In this document: positions 10,747-23,154 of the stretch, in pieces | Layout: each line of letters begins with the position of its first letter | Position numbering within the stretch: the first letter of the stretch is position 1 | Assembly (NCBI GenBank): GCA_021018995.1 | Contig: CM037590.1 | Location: 64,017,597 to 64,081,596 of the forward strand | Origin: Chloranthus sessilifolius | Taxonomy: Eukaryota > Streptophyta > Magnoliopsida > Chloranthales > Chloranthaceae | DNA: 64,000 nucleotides | Direction of reading: 5' to 3' | Notes under the pieces: model-generated | Databases searched by the model: none | The model's input: the letters and a program-made list of their open reading frames with translations, nothing else | Told to the model about the DNA's origin: nothing | Program-made: the position numbers and the translations under genes

Positions 10747-12565
10747 ACTCGTCTCCAATGCTCACATTATTAAAGATGCATCCATATCGAAGAAGAAGAA
10801 TAAAGAAAAGAACTTTAAACTGAAGTCGAATAAGAAGGATTTCAAGAGAGGACAATGCAAGGAAAAGGTAAAGAAGGATACTTGTTTTTATTATAAGAAA
10901 CTCGGCCATTTCAAGCGTGATTATCGAGAATTCTTGAAGAATAAAAATCGGGCAAACATTATGGGTGAAGAAGATCTCATTGCGGTGATATTCGAAGTCA
11001 ACATGGTAGATGGTGGAAATGAATGGTGGCTCGATTCTGGGGCTACTAGGCATGCGACCTTTGATAGGAATAATTTTGTATCCTATGAGGAGGCTCATTA
11101 TGGACATGAATTGTTTATGAGAAATTCTACTATTGCCAAAGTGGTAGGCAAAGGTAAAGTTGTTCTATACTTTACTTCAAAAATATCTACTACCCTGAAT
11201 GATGTACTTTATGTCTCTGAAATCCGAAAAAATCTTGTATCGGCTTATATTCTGAACAAACATAGATTCAAAATTGTGATCGAATCCGATTCCATTATAC
11301 TTTCTAAGAAAGGGATGTTTGTAGGCAAGGGATATGTCTCTTGTGAAATATTTAAGTTCAATATCAATGAGAAATTTGTTTCTTCGATTTATGTGTGACT
11401 CGATTTATTTATGGCATAATAAATTAGGGCATTTAAATTTACGTTCTATGGATAATATGATTAAATTAGAACTTCTTCCTAAAATACATATAGATTATGG
11501 TAAAGATAGATGTAGTATATGTGCCCAATCTAAAATGACTAAGAAGTCATTTAAAAGTGTTGAAAGACAATCTAAATTATTAGATTTAATTCATACTGAT
11601 TTGTATAATTTGAAAAATATTACTACTAGAGGAGGGAAAAGATATTAATAACTTTCATTGATGATTGTTCTCAATTTACATATGTTTTCCTTCTTCAATT
11701 AAAAGATGAATCATTTAATAAATTTATCTCTTATAAGGCCTTAGTGAAAAATCAATTAGATTTTAAAATTAAGGCATTACAATCAAATAGAGGAGGTGAA
11801 TACATGTCACATAAATTTTCAGATTTTTGTGATAAGTATGGAATTATTTATGAAATCACCACTCCATATTCTCTTTAATCAAATGGAATTACCGAAAGGA
11901 AAAATCGGACTCTAGTAGAAATGGTAAATTCTATGTTAACAAATTCTGGTTTAAATTCAAATTTATGGGGAAAAGCATTGTTTACTACATGTTATATTTT
12001 AAATCGGATACCTTTTAAAAAGTCTTCTAAAACTCCATATGAAATTTGGAAGAACAAACCTCTCAAATTATACTATTTAAAAGTATGAGATTATAAAGCA
12101 TTAGTTAGGGTACCCGATTATAAACGTACAAAATTAGATCCTAAAGCCATTGAATGTATTTTTGTGGGATATTCTATTAATAGTCCTATATACAGATTTT
12201 TAGTATGTGAGCATATTAATATTTTTGAAAAATATTCAATTTTTGAATCAAGAGATGCAGCATTATATGAGAATAATTTCTCTACTATTTCTAAACCTCT
12301 AGCATCCTCTAATTTAGATGAATTTTCTAATTATTCTCATCTCTCTAGTAGTGAAGATGAAAAGTTGAAACTTACAAGAAGTAAGAGGCCTAGGAAAGCC
12401 ATTGATTTTGGTTCAGATTTCTATATGTATCTTGTAGAAGGAATCAGAAATGAGAAAAGTAAGAAAATGAAGTTTATCTTTAATATCAATGAAGATCCTC
12501 AAACACTTGATAAAGCTGTTAAGTCTATTGATTCTGCATTTTGGAAAGAAGCCATAAATGATTAA
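10715..12565 (+). pseudogene. Copia zinc knuckle, protease and integrase, broken
   Basis: The first frame (10715-11398) has a ruined zinc knuckle, CFYYKKLGHFKRDY, in which two of the cysteines are now tyrosine. It is followed by the protease active-site motif WLDSGAT. After a shift the pre-integrase HHCC region is seen (LWHNKLGHL near 11410, CSICAQSK near 11515). Beyond a further shift near 11640 come the integrase core pieces FIDDCSQF, RGGEYMS and NGITERKNRTLVE, with a stop just before the last. The frame 12164-12565 holds the integrase tail and linker. Tyr-for-Cys changes fit G-to-A decay of methylated DNA. Confidence 0.75.
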
Positions 12566-14037
12566 ATGGATTCTATTATGTTTAATAATACTTGAAAATT
12601 AGTAGATTTACCACAGGGATCTAAACTTATAGGTTGTAAGTGGATATTCAAAAGAAAACTTAATCCTAATAGCACTATAAATAAAGTTAAGGCTAGACAT
12701 GTTGCCAAAGGTTTTAGACAAAAGCATGATATTGATTATTTTGATACCTATACTCCAGAAGCTAGGATTTCTTTCATAAAGATTTTATATGCTTTTTCTT
12801 TCATATATAAACTATAAGTTCATCAAATGCATGTTAAGACAGCCTTTAAAATGATGAACTTGAAGAGGAAGTATATATGGATCAACCAGAGGATTTTATT
12901 ATACAGAGACATGAAAATAAAGTTTGTAAACTTATTAGGTTTCTATATGGTCTAAAACAAGCTCTTAAACAGTGGCATGAAAAATTTGATAATATGATTT
13001 TATCATATGGATTCAAGATTAATGAATCAGATAAATGTATTTACAATAAAATATTAAACGGTAAAGGTATAATAATTTGTCTATATATAGATGACCTCTT
13101 ACTTTTTGGTACAAACTTAAAAAGTATTCAAAATATAAAAAGTTTTTTTGCTTCAAAATTTGATATGAAAAATATGGGTGAAGCCAACGTAATTCTTAAA
13201 AAATAATTATTTAAGCAAGATAATAATATTATTTTATCTCAATCACACTATATAGAAAAAGTGTTAAAGAAATTTAAACATAATGGAAAATCAGCACCAA
13301 CACCTTTTAATCTAAGTATAAAATTAAAACTCAGCGATAACAGAAGTGTATCTCAATTAGACTATTCTAGAGTAATTGGTAGTTTAATGTATGCTACTCA
13401 TTGCACTGGACCCGATATGACTTATGCAGTAGGGAAATTAAGTAGATATACTAGTAATCCTAGTCATGAACATTGGAACGCAATTAGTAGAGTATTAAGT
13501 TATTTTAATAAAACTAAGGATTATGCATTACATTATGTTGGTTATCCTATTGTACTTGATGGATACACAGACGCTAGTTGGAACAATGAAACAGATGAAT
13601 CAATGTCTACAGTGGATGGGTATTAACTCTTGGAGGTGCCGCAGTTTCTTGGGATCAAAGGAACAAACATGCATAACACATGCAATTATGAAATTAGAAT
13701 TTATTGTTCTTACGACAGGGAGCAAGGAAATAGTGTAGTTAAGAAATTTACTATTAGAAATTTCTATTTGGCCTAAGCCTATGCCATCAATCTCTTTATT
13801 TTATGATAGTGAAGCTGCACTATCTAAAGCTTATAGCAAAATTTATAATTAAAAGTCTAGACATATAAGTCTAAAACACAGTTATGTTAGTCAATTACTT
13901 CGTAAATGAGTAATTACTATCAATTCAATACGGACCTTTATAAATTTAGCGGATCCATTTACAAAAGGTCTTGCAAGAGATGTGATTATTAAAACATCAG
14001 AAGGAATGGGTTTAAAGCCTAATAAATTATATAACTA
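12566..14037 (+). pseudogene. Copia reverse transcriptase and RNase H, broken
   Basis: Pieces in order: WIFKRKLNP near 12644 and KARHVAKGF near 12690; CKLIRFLYGLKQ near 12927; the RT active site CLYIDDLLLFG near 13081; RVIGSLMYATHCTGPD near 13369; RNase H motif DGYTDASW near 13558; and the typical C-terminus LADPFTKGLARD ending at a stop near 14037. Stops separate most blocks. The YIDD box itself is intact. Confidence 0.75.
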
Positions 14038-14627
14038 AAGGTTTAATGGGAAAAATAAATCATATGTAGTGATTGCACATTCTTAAAAAGTATGAGTATA
14101 TAACTCCAACCATCTCAAGTAATAATGTGGTTGAGTTATAATTCTCTTAATCAGTCTATAACATATAATATTAAAATGTCTAAATTACAAGAGCATTAAT
14201 GATAGAACTGGCCTATATAAGTTACGAAGTGTAATCGCTTCGAAGATAGATAAGGGCTTTTCTTAAATACAACTCATAAATATCGGGGTATAAGCATAAG
14301 GCCATAAAAGTGTTGGTTGTAGGAATGAAATGAAATGTAGATTAGTTATGTGTGTGATATATCCGGCTGATTATACAAGAAATTTAGTTCAATAATTTAG
14401 ATCAGTAAAGTTCTTTATCAACTTTGATGTATTATCACTAAGTGAATGTTCAATTCCTTAAGAGACCTTTATTTATGCATACAATAGTCAAGAAGTGCTC
14501 AAATTTCTTTGATACATATATATACAGTTTTTGGTTATTAGATTTAAGAATGACTCTCAGTTTCTTTATTTTCGATATTTGACAAAATAGGGGAGGATGG
14601 ATATTTATTTTATAAATATGGGAGGCA

Positions 14628-15319
14628 TGTTGGATATTTATTAAATAAATATTTATTTATTATTAATTTAATAATATTTATTTATTAGTTTTGCTAAATC
14701 TTTAAATGGTTCCTTAAAATGTTGGTTCCATGTGAAAAAGATGCTTGTAACAACACTTGATCATTTAATCTTTAAGTTAAAATGATTTAAATTTTGAATA
14801 ATATTGGAGGGAAAATATTCCCTCTATAAATTTAAAGTGTTGCAAAAGTTTTATCCCACCTCACTATTTTATAAGAAAAATCTATGTCATATATATGAAA
14901 GGTTACCTTCCATATTGTTTGATTTGAAAAGTGGTAAAGAGCTCATAGGGGCGGTTCGCTGCCGCGCACACGCGCGCGTGTGCAATGTGTGAATGGCGCA
15001 ATTGGCACTTTTAAGGCGTACTTTACACTTTTAAGAGATTCAAATCACTTGCAAATCTCAAATCTTATATCTATGTCCTCGATATTCGTGTGCTTACTAG
15101 AGCAATTTCTGTGTTTCGTTTCGTTAGGTCGTACACTACAGTGGAACGTAGTGTGTGACAAATCGGTGCTTTACCGAGGCTTCATTATATCCTGGAGGCG
15201 AATTTGTCGTTATCCCGTTGTATATAAGGGGCAAATATTGTCTTAAAAACAGCGATTGAATCATGCTTTGAAGTATTTTCCGGTATATTTTCCGTCAATA
15301 TTTGTGCAATCCACTAACA
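14628..15319 (+). repeat. 3' LTR of the copia element, promoter deleted
   Basis: 692 bp, matching the 5' LTR at both ends but lacking an internal block of about 300 bp that holds the TATA box. The junction is near 15035 (TTTACACTTTTAAGAGATTC). Confidence 0.8.
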
Positions 15320-15580
15320 ATATATATATATATACTAGTGAACCGTGCACGTGTGATGCATGTTAGAACCGTTTATTTAGAATTTATTTGGAGAATGAAT
15401 AGATACAATGTAAATTTTAAAAATATTTTTTATGTTTCGTTTTAGATTGGGCGAACTCCTATTTAAACTTTTATGTATTTAATTTATTAAAGTACCCTTT
15501 TATCATAGGTGCATTAGTTTATATACCTGGTATCAACTCATAGAAAGAGAGTTGCAATTGAGTTGCACCGATATTGGTAT

Positions 15581-15780
15581 TTTTTTTTAGGTTGCCATAC
15601 CTCATAGACAACCCAGATATAGTGCGTGTGCAAACTTGCACGCATAGAGGATCCACTATTGGCCTAGCATACTGGGAAGGTACCCACTCAAAGGGAGGGA
15701 GCAAACATGGGAATTAGAATCCACGACATGTGCCTCCACAAAGGAAGAGGACATCAGTTGACCTATTGCACAATCGGTGC
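15581..15780 (-). mobile_element. tRNA-derived SINE in copy 1
   Basis: On the minus strand: a box-A-like GCACCGATTGTGCAATAGG region, a B-box around GGATTCTAATTCCC and a terminal A-run (T8 at 15581). Flanks ACCGATATTGGT and ACGGATATTGTT form a likely target duplication. Confidence 0.65.
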
Positions 15781-16146
15781 ACGGATATTGTTGAGCACCA
15801 AATAAGTATTGGGTGCTCACATACATCAATAAATTAATTAACCTTTATTATATTAAAAAAAATACTTTTGTTATGACACAAATGGTCATAATAGATCTAT
15901 TATATCTCTATATTTCATTCTGAGCAGACAAAAAAAATGCAACTCAAGCTCATGTAAAATGCATATATACGATTTGAGCCTATAAGATGAAGACAATACG
16001 ACTTAAAGTGGTAAACCAAAAGCAAGATGTATATGCTTGAAGCTCGTTCACTTGGTTTGAATACCCTTGAATTGGATGGAAGGTTATGTGACATTAGTGA
16101 CATGAAAAACATCTATACTGTAGTTTGGAATAATTAATTATTTTTA

Positions 16147-16488
16147 GGGTGCCATTATATGCAGCCCTTTCTCCTGTGAAGAGCACATACTCTTTCACAT
16201 GAAAAAACTATTGACTACCTTGAATCATACGATGGAGATTATTTTTCATCCAAATCTTTCACAAAATAGATCTTGAGATCATGGCACACCTGTCAGATGG
16301 TCACTTTTGGGAATGTCTGCCACATGGATTAAATATGTAACTGTCTGATAGGTGTGGCTTGATCTCAAGATCTATTATGCAGATTATTGGGACGAAAAAC
16401 GATCTTCATCGTTTGATTCAAGGCAGTCAACAATTTTTTTATGTGAAAGAGCGTGTATTCTAGAAAGATGGGTGTGAATAATCCTCCC
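16147..16488. mobile_element. Mutator-type foldback MITE, 342 bp
   Basis: Begins GGGTGCCATTAT, ends ATAATCCTCCC, and is flanked on both sides by TTATTTTTA, a perfect 9-bp duplication (16138-16146 and 16489-16497). The interior carries the family core, with TAGATCTTGAGATCATGGC and an inverse TGATCTCAAGATCTATT. Confidence 0.8.
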
Positions 16489-16548
16489 TTATTTTTATTC
16501 TTGATATTATTATATGTTAATATGATTTCATTTTTATCATAAATTGAT

Positions 16549-16987
16549 GGGTATCTCTCTTTGTGCCCACTCATTCTCTGAAAGCGCCCACGTTCCAAAT
16601 CCTTTGAAAACCATTGATTGCGTTGAATCAAATGATGAACGTCATATTTCACCCTGATATTCCACAAAATACATCTTGAGATCATGGCTCATCTATTAGA
16701 TGGTCATTGTTTAATTTCATGAGTCACAAATCTCCAAACAAAGGCCTTAACTTCACGTTTGAACGTGATGTGTGCCATATGATTAAAATGCCATTTGTTT
16801 TTGGATCTGCAACTTATAGAGTAAAAAAATGATCGTCTGTTAGGTGAGTCATGATCTCAAGATTTATTGTGTGGAATATCGGGGTGAAACACGATCTCCA
16901 TCATCTAATCCAAAGCAATCAATGGCGTTGAAGGGGTCTGGGACGTGGGCATTTTCAGAGAATATGTGAGCACAAACAGAGGTACCC
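16549..16987. mobile_element. Foldback MITE of the same family, 439 bp
   Basis: Ends GGGTATCTCTCTTTGTGCC and its inverse GGCACAAACAGAGGTACCC-like sequence near 16970. The two halves pair over most of their length around a centre near 16755 with TTCACGTTTGAACGTGA. No clear target duplication. Confidence 0.75.
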
Positions 16988-17489
16988 CAACTAAAATAAA
17001 GTCTTTATCATTTGGGATTTTGATAACCACATTCTGTTGTGCATTAATGAAGTCTACATAATTTGAGATTTTACTACAGTAAGCATGAGTTTTGCTCACT
17101 TAACATCATGCTAACTTGCACCTAACCTTTATTGTCCTATGTGATAGAATGAAATAATATCCTTTCGATAGAAAGGAATCAAATGAGTACCAAATTTTTA
17201 ATTCATTCATCTTTTACATTGGATATATATATATATATATATTAGTAGACACTGCATGTGCAATGCACATGAGAGTTGTTTATTTAGAGTTTATTTAGAG
17301 AATGAATCGCTACAATGTAAATTTCAAAATTATATTTTTGTTTCGTTTTAAATTGGGTGAAATCTTATTTAAACTTTGATGTATTTAATTTATTAAAGCA
17401 CCCTTTTATCATAGGTGCATTAGTTCACACACTTGATACTAACTCATTGACAAGAGAGTTGCAATTGGGTTGCAACAATATTATTATTG

Positions 17490-17700
17490 TTTTTTTTTTT
17501 TTTGCGGATGTCATACCTCATAGACAGCCCTAATGTAGTATCTGTGCAAACTTGCACGCATAGAGGATCCATTATATATTGGCCGAGCACATTGGGAGGA
17601 GACTTGCACAAAGGGCAGGAGTAGGCGTGGGGATTAGAATCCACGACCTGTGCTTCCACAAGAGAAGAGGATACCAGTTGCGCTATTGCTCAACCGGTGC
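17490..17700 (-). mobile_element. tRNA-derived SINE in copy 2
   Basis: Minus strand: ATAGCGCAACTGGTA (A-box), GGTCGTGGATTCTAATCC (B-box) and a tail of 14 A (T-run 17490-17503). Flanks AACAATATTATTATT and ACGGATATTATTGAG support a target duplication. Same family as 15581-15780 and the truncated copy at 24920. Confidence 0.7.
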
Positions 17701-18090
17701 ACGGATATTATTGAGTACCAAATAAGTGTTGGGTGCTCACATACATCAATGAATTAATTAACACTTATTATATTAAAAAAAATGTCTTTGTTAGATATCA
17801 TGATAGATTTATTATGTCTATTTTAACACAAATGATTAAAATAGATTTATTATGTCTATATATTCCATTCTGAATAGACAAAAAAAATGCAACTCAAGCA
17901 AAATGTATACAGTTGGAGCATATATGATGAAGACAATACAACTTAAAGCGAAAAATCGTAAGCACGCAATATGCATATGGTTGTAGCTGATTCACCTGGT
18001 TTGAATGCCCTAAAATTGGATCGAAGGTTGTGTGACATTACTGACACGAAAAACATTTATATTGTAGTTTTGAACAATTAATTATTTTTA

Positions 18091-18433
18091 GGGTGACATT
18101 ATTTGCACCCGATTTTCATCTTAAGAGCACACACTCTTTCACAGAAAAAAAAACGTTGACTACCTTGAATCAAACAATAGAGATTATTTTTCATCCCAAT
18201 CTTCTACAAAATAGATAACGAGATTATGGCACACCTGTCTGACGGCCACTTTTGGGGATGTGTGTCATGTGGAATAAATATCTAACTGTCTGATAGGTGC
18301 GACATGATCTCAAGATCTATTATGCTAAATATTGGGACGAAAAACGATCTCCATCCTCTGATTCATGGTAGTCAAAAGTTTTTTCACGTGAAAGAGCATG
18401 TATTATGAAAAGAGGAGTGTGAATAACTCTCCC
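18091..18433. mobile_element. Mutator-type foldback MITE, 343 bp
   Basis: Equivalent of 16147-16488 in the second tandem unit, with the same 9-bp flanks TTATTTTTA at 18082-18090 and 18434-18442. Starts GGGTGACATTAT, ends TAACTCTCCC. Confidence 0.8.
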
Positions 18434-18497
18434 TTATTTTTATTTATTATTGATATTATAATATGTTAATATGATTTCATTTTTATTGTAAATTGAT

Positions 18498-18935
18498 GGG
18501 TACCTCTGTTTGGGCCCACTCATTCTCTGAAAGCACCACGTCTCAGACCCTTTGACAACCATTGATTGTGTCGGATAAGGTAATGGATGTCATGTTTCAC
18601 CCTTATATTCCACAAAATACATCTTAAGATCATGACTCATCTATCAGACGGTCATTGTTTGATTCCATGTGTTACAGATCCTCAAACAATGACCCTAAAT
18701 TCATGTTTGAGCTTATGTGTTCCATGTGATTCAAGGGCCATTTTTTTTTGGGATCTATGATATATAGGGTAAAAAATGATCATCGGATAGGTAAGTCATG
18801 ATCTCAAGATCTATTGTGTGGAATATCGGGTTGAAACATGATCTCCATCATCTGATCCAAAACAATCAATGGTTTTGAAGGAGCCTGGGACGTGGGCGCT
18901 TTCAGAGAATGCGTTGGCACAAACAGAGGTACCTC
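18498..18935. mobile_element. Foldback MITE, 438 bp
   Basis: Equivalent of 16549-16987: ends GGGTACCTCTGTTTGGGCCC and an inverse ending GAGGTACCT. It carries AGATCTATTGTGTGGAATAT and its inverse in the opposite half. Confidence 0.75.
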
Positions 18936-19160
18936 AACTAAAAATGAAGTTTTTATCATTTAAAATTTTGATAATCACGTTCTATTGTCATTAATGAAGT
19001 CTACATAATTTGAGATTTTGCTACAATAAGCATGAGTGTTGCTAACTTGCACCTAACCTTTATTGTTTTATGTGATAGAATGAAAGAATATCCTTTCAAT
19101 AGAAAGGAATTAAATGAGTACCAAATTTTGAATTCCTTTCTCTTTTATATATAGGTGTGA

Positions 19161-19393
19161 TATATGCATATATAGGCAAAGGAGAAGATGCGCCCGGGCA
19201 CGTAACCCCAAGTCTTTGCCATGCTTTGCCTTTCTGATTCTGTCAGTGGTAATCATGATTAAAGTGGGGTAAAATGAGAAAAAGGAGGGACTGTCGTATC
19301 AGCGATAGAGGCGTTATGTGTCGAGCTCCTATCAATATGCGTAGAGATATTTCTAAGCCCGAGCACATATCTCCGACCCTCATATATATATAT
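19161..19393. other. Intergenic, nothing recognised
   Basis: No frame, repeat end or conserved motif that I can place. Confidence 0.3.
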
Positions 19394-19792
19394 AACTTTA
19401 ATAGCACCCACGAAATCTTCTCGGGCACTTACACTCAAAATCATGATTGCTTTAGATTAGACGATGGAGATCGTGTTTTGCTCCAATCCTCAACAAAAGG
19501 GATCTTGATGCCATGAACTTACCATCAGATGGCCTATTTTTGAGTCCTCATGGCACAGATTCTAAAAATGTAAAGTCATTTTTTAGCGTGATGTTTTCCA
19601 TTTGATTTTAGGGCCACATTTTCAAAATTGGTGCCATGTGAAATCAAAAAATGGCCATCTGATGCTACTTTTATGGCTTCAAGATGCCTTGCGTGAGATT
19701 GGAGTGAAACACGATTTATATTGTCTAATTTAAGGCAATCAATAATTTTACCAAAGGTGCCTAAGAAGATTTCATGGGCGTTATTAAAGCTA
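19394..19792. mobile_element. Foldback MITE between (TA)n tracts
   Basis: Ends ACTTTAATAGCACCCACG and, inverted, AGCTTTAATAACGCCCATG, followed inward on both arms by AAATCTTCT. The core matches the GATCTTGA family. Short (TA)n flanks both ends, so the element sits in a split microsatellite. Confidence 0.7.
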
Positions 19793-19990
19793 ATATATAT
19801 ATATATATATATGACACCACCCCAGCCAAGTCTACCTGGGCCGTCATATAAAAATCTGTTAAATCGGGGGAAAATTCCATTTTCTTCATAAATATTTGCA
19901 GTATTCGTCCGATATTAAATTGATATGGCTGGTATTCCTAATAAAAGACCGTATTTTTTTTTTATACGACCTTAATGCCAGACAGCCTCA

Positions 19991-20030
19991 ACGCAAAGGA
20001 GTGCACAGAGACGCAAAGGAGTGCACAGAG
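19991..20030. repeat. Two-copy 20-bp tandem repeat
   Basis: ACGCAAAGGAGTGCACAGAG occurs twice back to back at the left edge of the hAT element; part of it forms the likely target duplication. The sequence from 19813 to here starts TGACACCACCCCAGCC, which may be an LTR edge. Confidence 0.85.
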
Positions 20031-22063
20031 CCGGCCTTAGGGGGTGTCAAGTGAGGCAGCGGACACAGGCCCCCGACCGACCTGCTTAGGACCACGACTC
20101 ATGTAAGTTTAAATGAAAAACAAATAAAATTACATTACCAATAAGACTATTTGAAGATCTGACCATCTGATCGGTGCACCATGATTAGAAGATTTATTGT
20201 GTGGAAGATTAGTATGAAAAACAATCTCCATCGTTTGATTCAGGGAAGTCAACGGTTTTAATGGTGGAAATGTGTGTTTTTTCACCAAAAAAACTGATGC
20301 AAATAAAGCCACCCTATTTGGCATAAATTTTAGGAGAGATTTTTTCTACCACATTAGGGACTAATTTATAGAGAGATTTCTCTCACAAGAGGCTTTGCTA
20401 TTGTCTATTTAAATGAACTCCGGGCGAACAGACTCTAGTAAAATTAATTAATAGAGAACCTTATACAAAAGTGGATTTAGACTTAGAACCCATGGATCAT
20501 AAATTCGGCCAAAATTTGAAGATTTCAGTAGAAACTTATTGGTTTCGGTGCCACCCGAAATGAAATCCTCAAAATATCGACCAAGCAAATTATCGGCCAA
20601 AATTTTGAAAATATTGGCCGATAATTTGAATTTTTAAGATAATAATAATTATTATTATTATAATAATAAATTGGGCTTTGGAATTTCGGCCTGACCCTCA
20701 AATTTTCGATTTCAGTCATGCTCGAAACCGATATTTTGATTCTTGCTAGAGCCTATGTATTACAAACCACTAATTCAACCATTAGAGTGGATTACCAAAA
20801 CATGTAAAAAGATAAAAACTTTAATTCTTATATAAATTTTAAAAATAAAAATAATGTCATGCATTCTAGCAAGGGTAGAGTGATTAGCAGCCCTTTTCCT
20901 GTAAAGAAGACACACATTATCGCGCACCTTTCAGATAGTCCGATCTTGATTGCATGTGGCACGCATCCTTGGGTCCAACCTTAGCTATATATTACAATTT
21001 TTTTAGGGCACTTTAGAAAAATAACCTTACTTTTCAAACGTTTCAGCTTATTATACCAAAATCAAACTTTTTACCTAAAAGAGTTTTCACGTTTTTTTAA
21101 AATTTTAATGTTTGGGAGATTGAAAATTCTTCGCATGTACTAAGTAATGTTTGAAAAGTGACTTTACTAAACTATCTTTCTATAAAGGGTAATTTAGAAG
21201 CAAAAAACTTTCGTGAAAACCCTTAGTATTCTGCGCAGCTTCTTCTCTTAGGACACTCATTACAGCACATTGCGCAACTTCTTCTCTTAGGGTTGCTTCT
21301 CTAATTTTCCCTTTTTTTTATGGAGGATGTTATATTTATTGCACACAGTCTAGAGAAATTGCTCTCTTCGTTCTCTACTCCCCAACTAAAGTTGGATCTA
21401 CAAAAATAGAGAATCCAGAGGAAAGAAATGACGAAATTGCTCAAAACATGGACTCACTACTCATTCCAGCACATTGCGCTCGAAAGCACAGATCTACAAA
21501 ACCCACTGACCGAAATCGCTCAAAACATGAACCCACTACATTTCTATAAGAGATATCATGATTTATCGGATCGGAATGCTTCTCTTCTCTTGAATTCCCT
21601 TTTATCTTCTCAAACGATGGGATCCACGAGCTTATCCCTATCAGGTTCGATCAAATTGCATGAAAATTAGAGGCATAATCTTTATTTTCTTTAACAATGA
21701 CAAGAGAAATGGAGATTTGAGATTGAATTCGAGATGGGTTTGTAGAATGGGTGAGGTGGATTTGATGTTTTGAAAATAATGGTTGCCGTGGACGCCATTA
21801 ATGAAGGTGTTGGAGCTTCTTCTTTTTTTCTATTTGGTTTAGTAAAGTCATAACTCACCACGTGAGAAGGGGTTTTCAATCTCACAAAAATTAGAAGTTG
21901 AAAAAAGCGTGAAACCCCTTTTTCTAAAACGCTCGGTTTCTATGTAATAAGCTAAAGCGTTTCTAAATTAAGGTTGTTTTTCTAATTTCTCTTTTTTTTA
22001 TTAATATAGATAGGCCCCCTTTCAAAATATAGGCCACCAAAACCTACCTCAGGAACAGCCCTG
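20026..22063. mobile_element. hAT-type relic, ~2 kb, with nested MULE
   Basis: Left end CAGAGCCGGCCTTAGGGGG and, inverted, right end CAGGGCTGTTCCTGAGG, followed on both arms by a GGCCCCC-type stretch. Flanks GGAGTGCA and GGAATGCC agree at six of eight bases, as for an old hAT duplication. Between them lie a partial GATCTTGA-family MITE (about 20135-20320), a palindromic TATCGGCC stretch near 20590-20630 and the MULE 21006-21991. No transposase remains. Confidence 0.6.
21006..21991. mobile_element. MULE-type non-autonomous element, 986 bp
   Basis: Long terminal inverted repeats of about 150 bp begin GGGCACTTTAGAAAAATAAC (left) and GAGAAATTAGAAAAACAAC (right, inverted). Both continue with RAACGYTTYAGCTTATTA and TTTCACG. 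Flanks ATTTTTTTA and TTTTTTTTA agree at eight of nine bases. The middle (21210-21840) holds an 80-codon frame at 21428-21670 that I cannot assign and which may be captured DNA. Sister of the element at 31126-34249. Confidence 0.7.
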
Positions 22064-22669
22064 GGAATGCCCTTGTAGATGTGAGAGGTTCGACCACCAC
22101 CCCGACAACCGTTGGGTGGGGGGGGGGGGAGCTATTACTTCCCTTAGCAACCTTCCCAAACATAGCTCCTTATTTCATTCTCACAAATATATGCATGAAT
22201 TCCACACGGTACATGCCCAAGGTTGAGTTTGGGTTAGCTCTTTTGGGGCAATGAGCAGCTCTTTCAGTTTTTGGCTCCCACAACAAACTACTCTTACATT
22301 TGGTAGCACAGCTCCTTGTTGGCGAGGAATTGCCATAAGTGATAAAACTGCTCTACGCTTGCTATATCTTAGAGCAGATTTGTAATATTCTTGATATTTT
22401 GGACCTGATTTCGATTACCTCAATAAGCGTGCCTGAAAAATTTACAGGACAAATAGGGTTTAATTAGGTAAGTTAGGGTATGAGATGGAATATGACCAAA
22501 GGATTTTCATTTTGGACCTTGAGAAGTCAATAATTAGTAACTCATGCGCTAAGTCATATGTATGTGCTTAACACCGAAAATATATGCATGTTAAGTGGAT
22601 AGAATTTTAAGCATAAATATCATGATATTTATGTGAAATATCATGATATTTTGAGAGGAGATGTTTGAT

Positions 22670-22678
22670 TATATAAGG
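22670..22678 (+). promoter_or_regulatory. TATA box of the solo LTR
   Basis: TATATAAGG, followed about 40 bp later by a pyrimidine-rich start region. The palindromic array begins about 480 bp downstream. Confidence 0.6.
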
Positions 22679-23154
22679 AGAGGAGTGGAGGAGAAATTGC
22701 ATCTTCTTCCTCTCGTGAGATCAGATTTTAGGCCCTTTGCAATTTTATTTCCTTGCTAATTCCTAGAGATTAGAAATCCCTCTCCCCATCTTGGCCATTG
22801 ATAAGCCTTGTGAATGGATTCGTATTAGTTTGATATAATTAGAAAGAAGGCTAGGAGAGAGTGGACAGTTTTAATGTAAGATTTAGACTACACCTTTGCT
22901 CTAACAATAAGGTTAGTGATGGACTAAACTTTGAAGTCCAACTAACACTTGCGGATTGATCCGGGGCATGGACTTGGATCAAGGGAGGTTGAATTGACCT
23001 TGAAAGGTTGGCTCTTTAAGCACCTTTGATTAATATTATTTTTGCTTAGAATAGTTTAGATAAAGGGTGCATCTAGAGTAGATAAACAGATTGTGCTTTG
23101 GAAGGAAAAGAAACAAGTCGGAAGGATAAAAATTTGAACACCACAGACCTGAAA

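Larger units (their letters stand above)
9106..15319 (+). mobile_element. Ty1-copia element, full length but inactive
   Basis: Two LTRs (9106-10095 and 14628-15319) enclose gag and pol in copia order: gag, protease, integrase, RT, RNase H. The LTR start TGTTGG and end TAACA are clear in the 3' copy; in the 5' copy the first TG has become TA. Purine-rich GGGGAGGATGG and GGGAGGCATG precede the 3' LTR. The coding region has at least ten stops or shifts, so it cannot make a working polyprotein. Both flanks are (TA)n, so the target duplication cannot be told from the microsatellite. Confidence 0.85.
15335..17223 (-). mobile_element. Helitron-like unit, copy 1 (1.9 kb)
   Basis: On the minus strand this unit starts TC (complement of 17222-17223) and ends CTAG followed by T at 15335, with an imperfect hairpin around TGCATCACACGTGCA shortly before the end. 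Those are Helitron rules: no target duplication, insertion between A and T, here inside (TA)n. The body is repeated as the next unit 17242-19160 with the same order of contents: a minus-strand SINE and two foldback MITEs. No Rep/helicase is present, so it would be non-autonomous. Confidence 0.5.
17242..19160 (-). mobile_element. Helitron-like unit, copy 2
   Basis: Tandem partner of 15335-17223. On the minus strand its 3' end is a clean hairpin CATGTGC-ATT-GCACATG followed by CTAA and T at 17242, which fits a Helitron terminus better than copy 1. The 5' end is less clear: TC at 19159-19160 is my best guess. A (TA)n tract separates it from copy 1. Contents and order match copy 1, so the nested elements predate the duplication. 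Confidence 0.5.
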
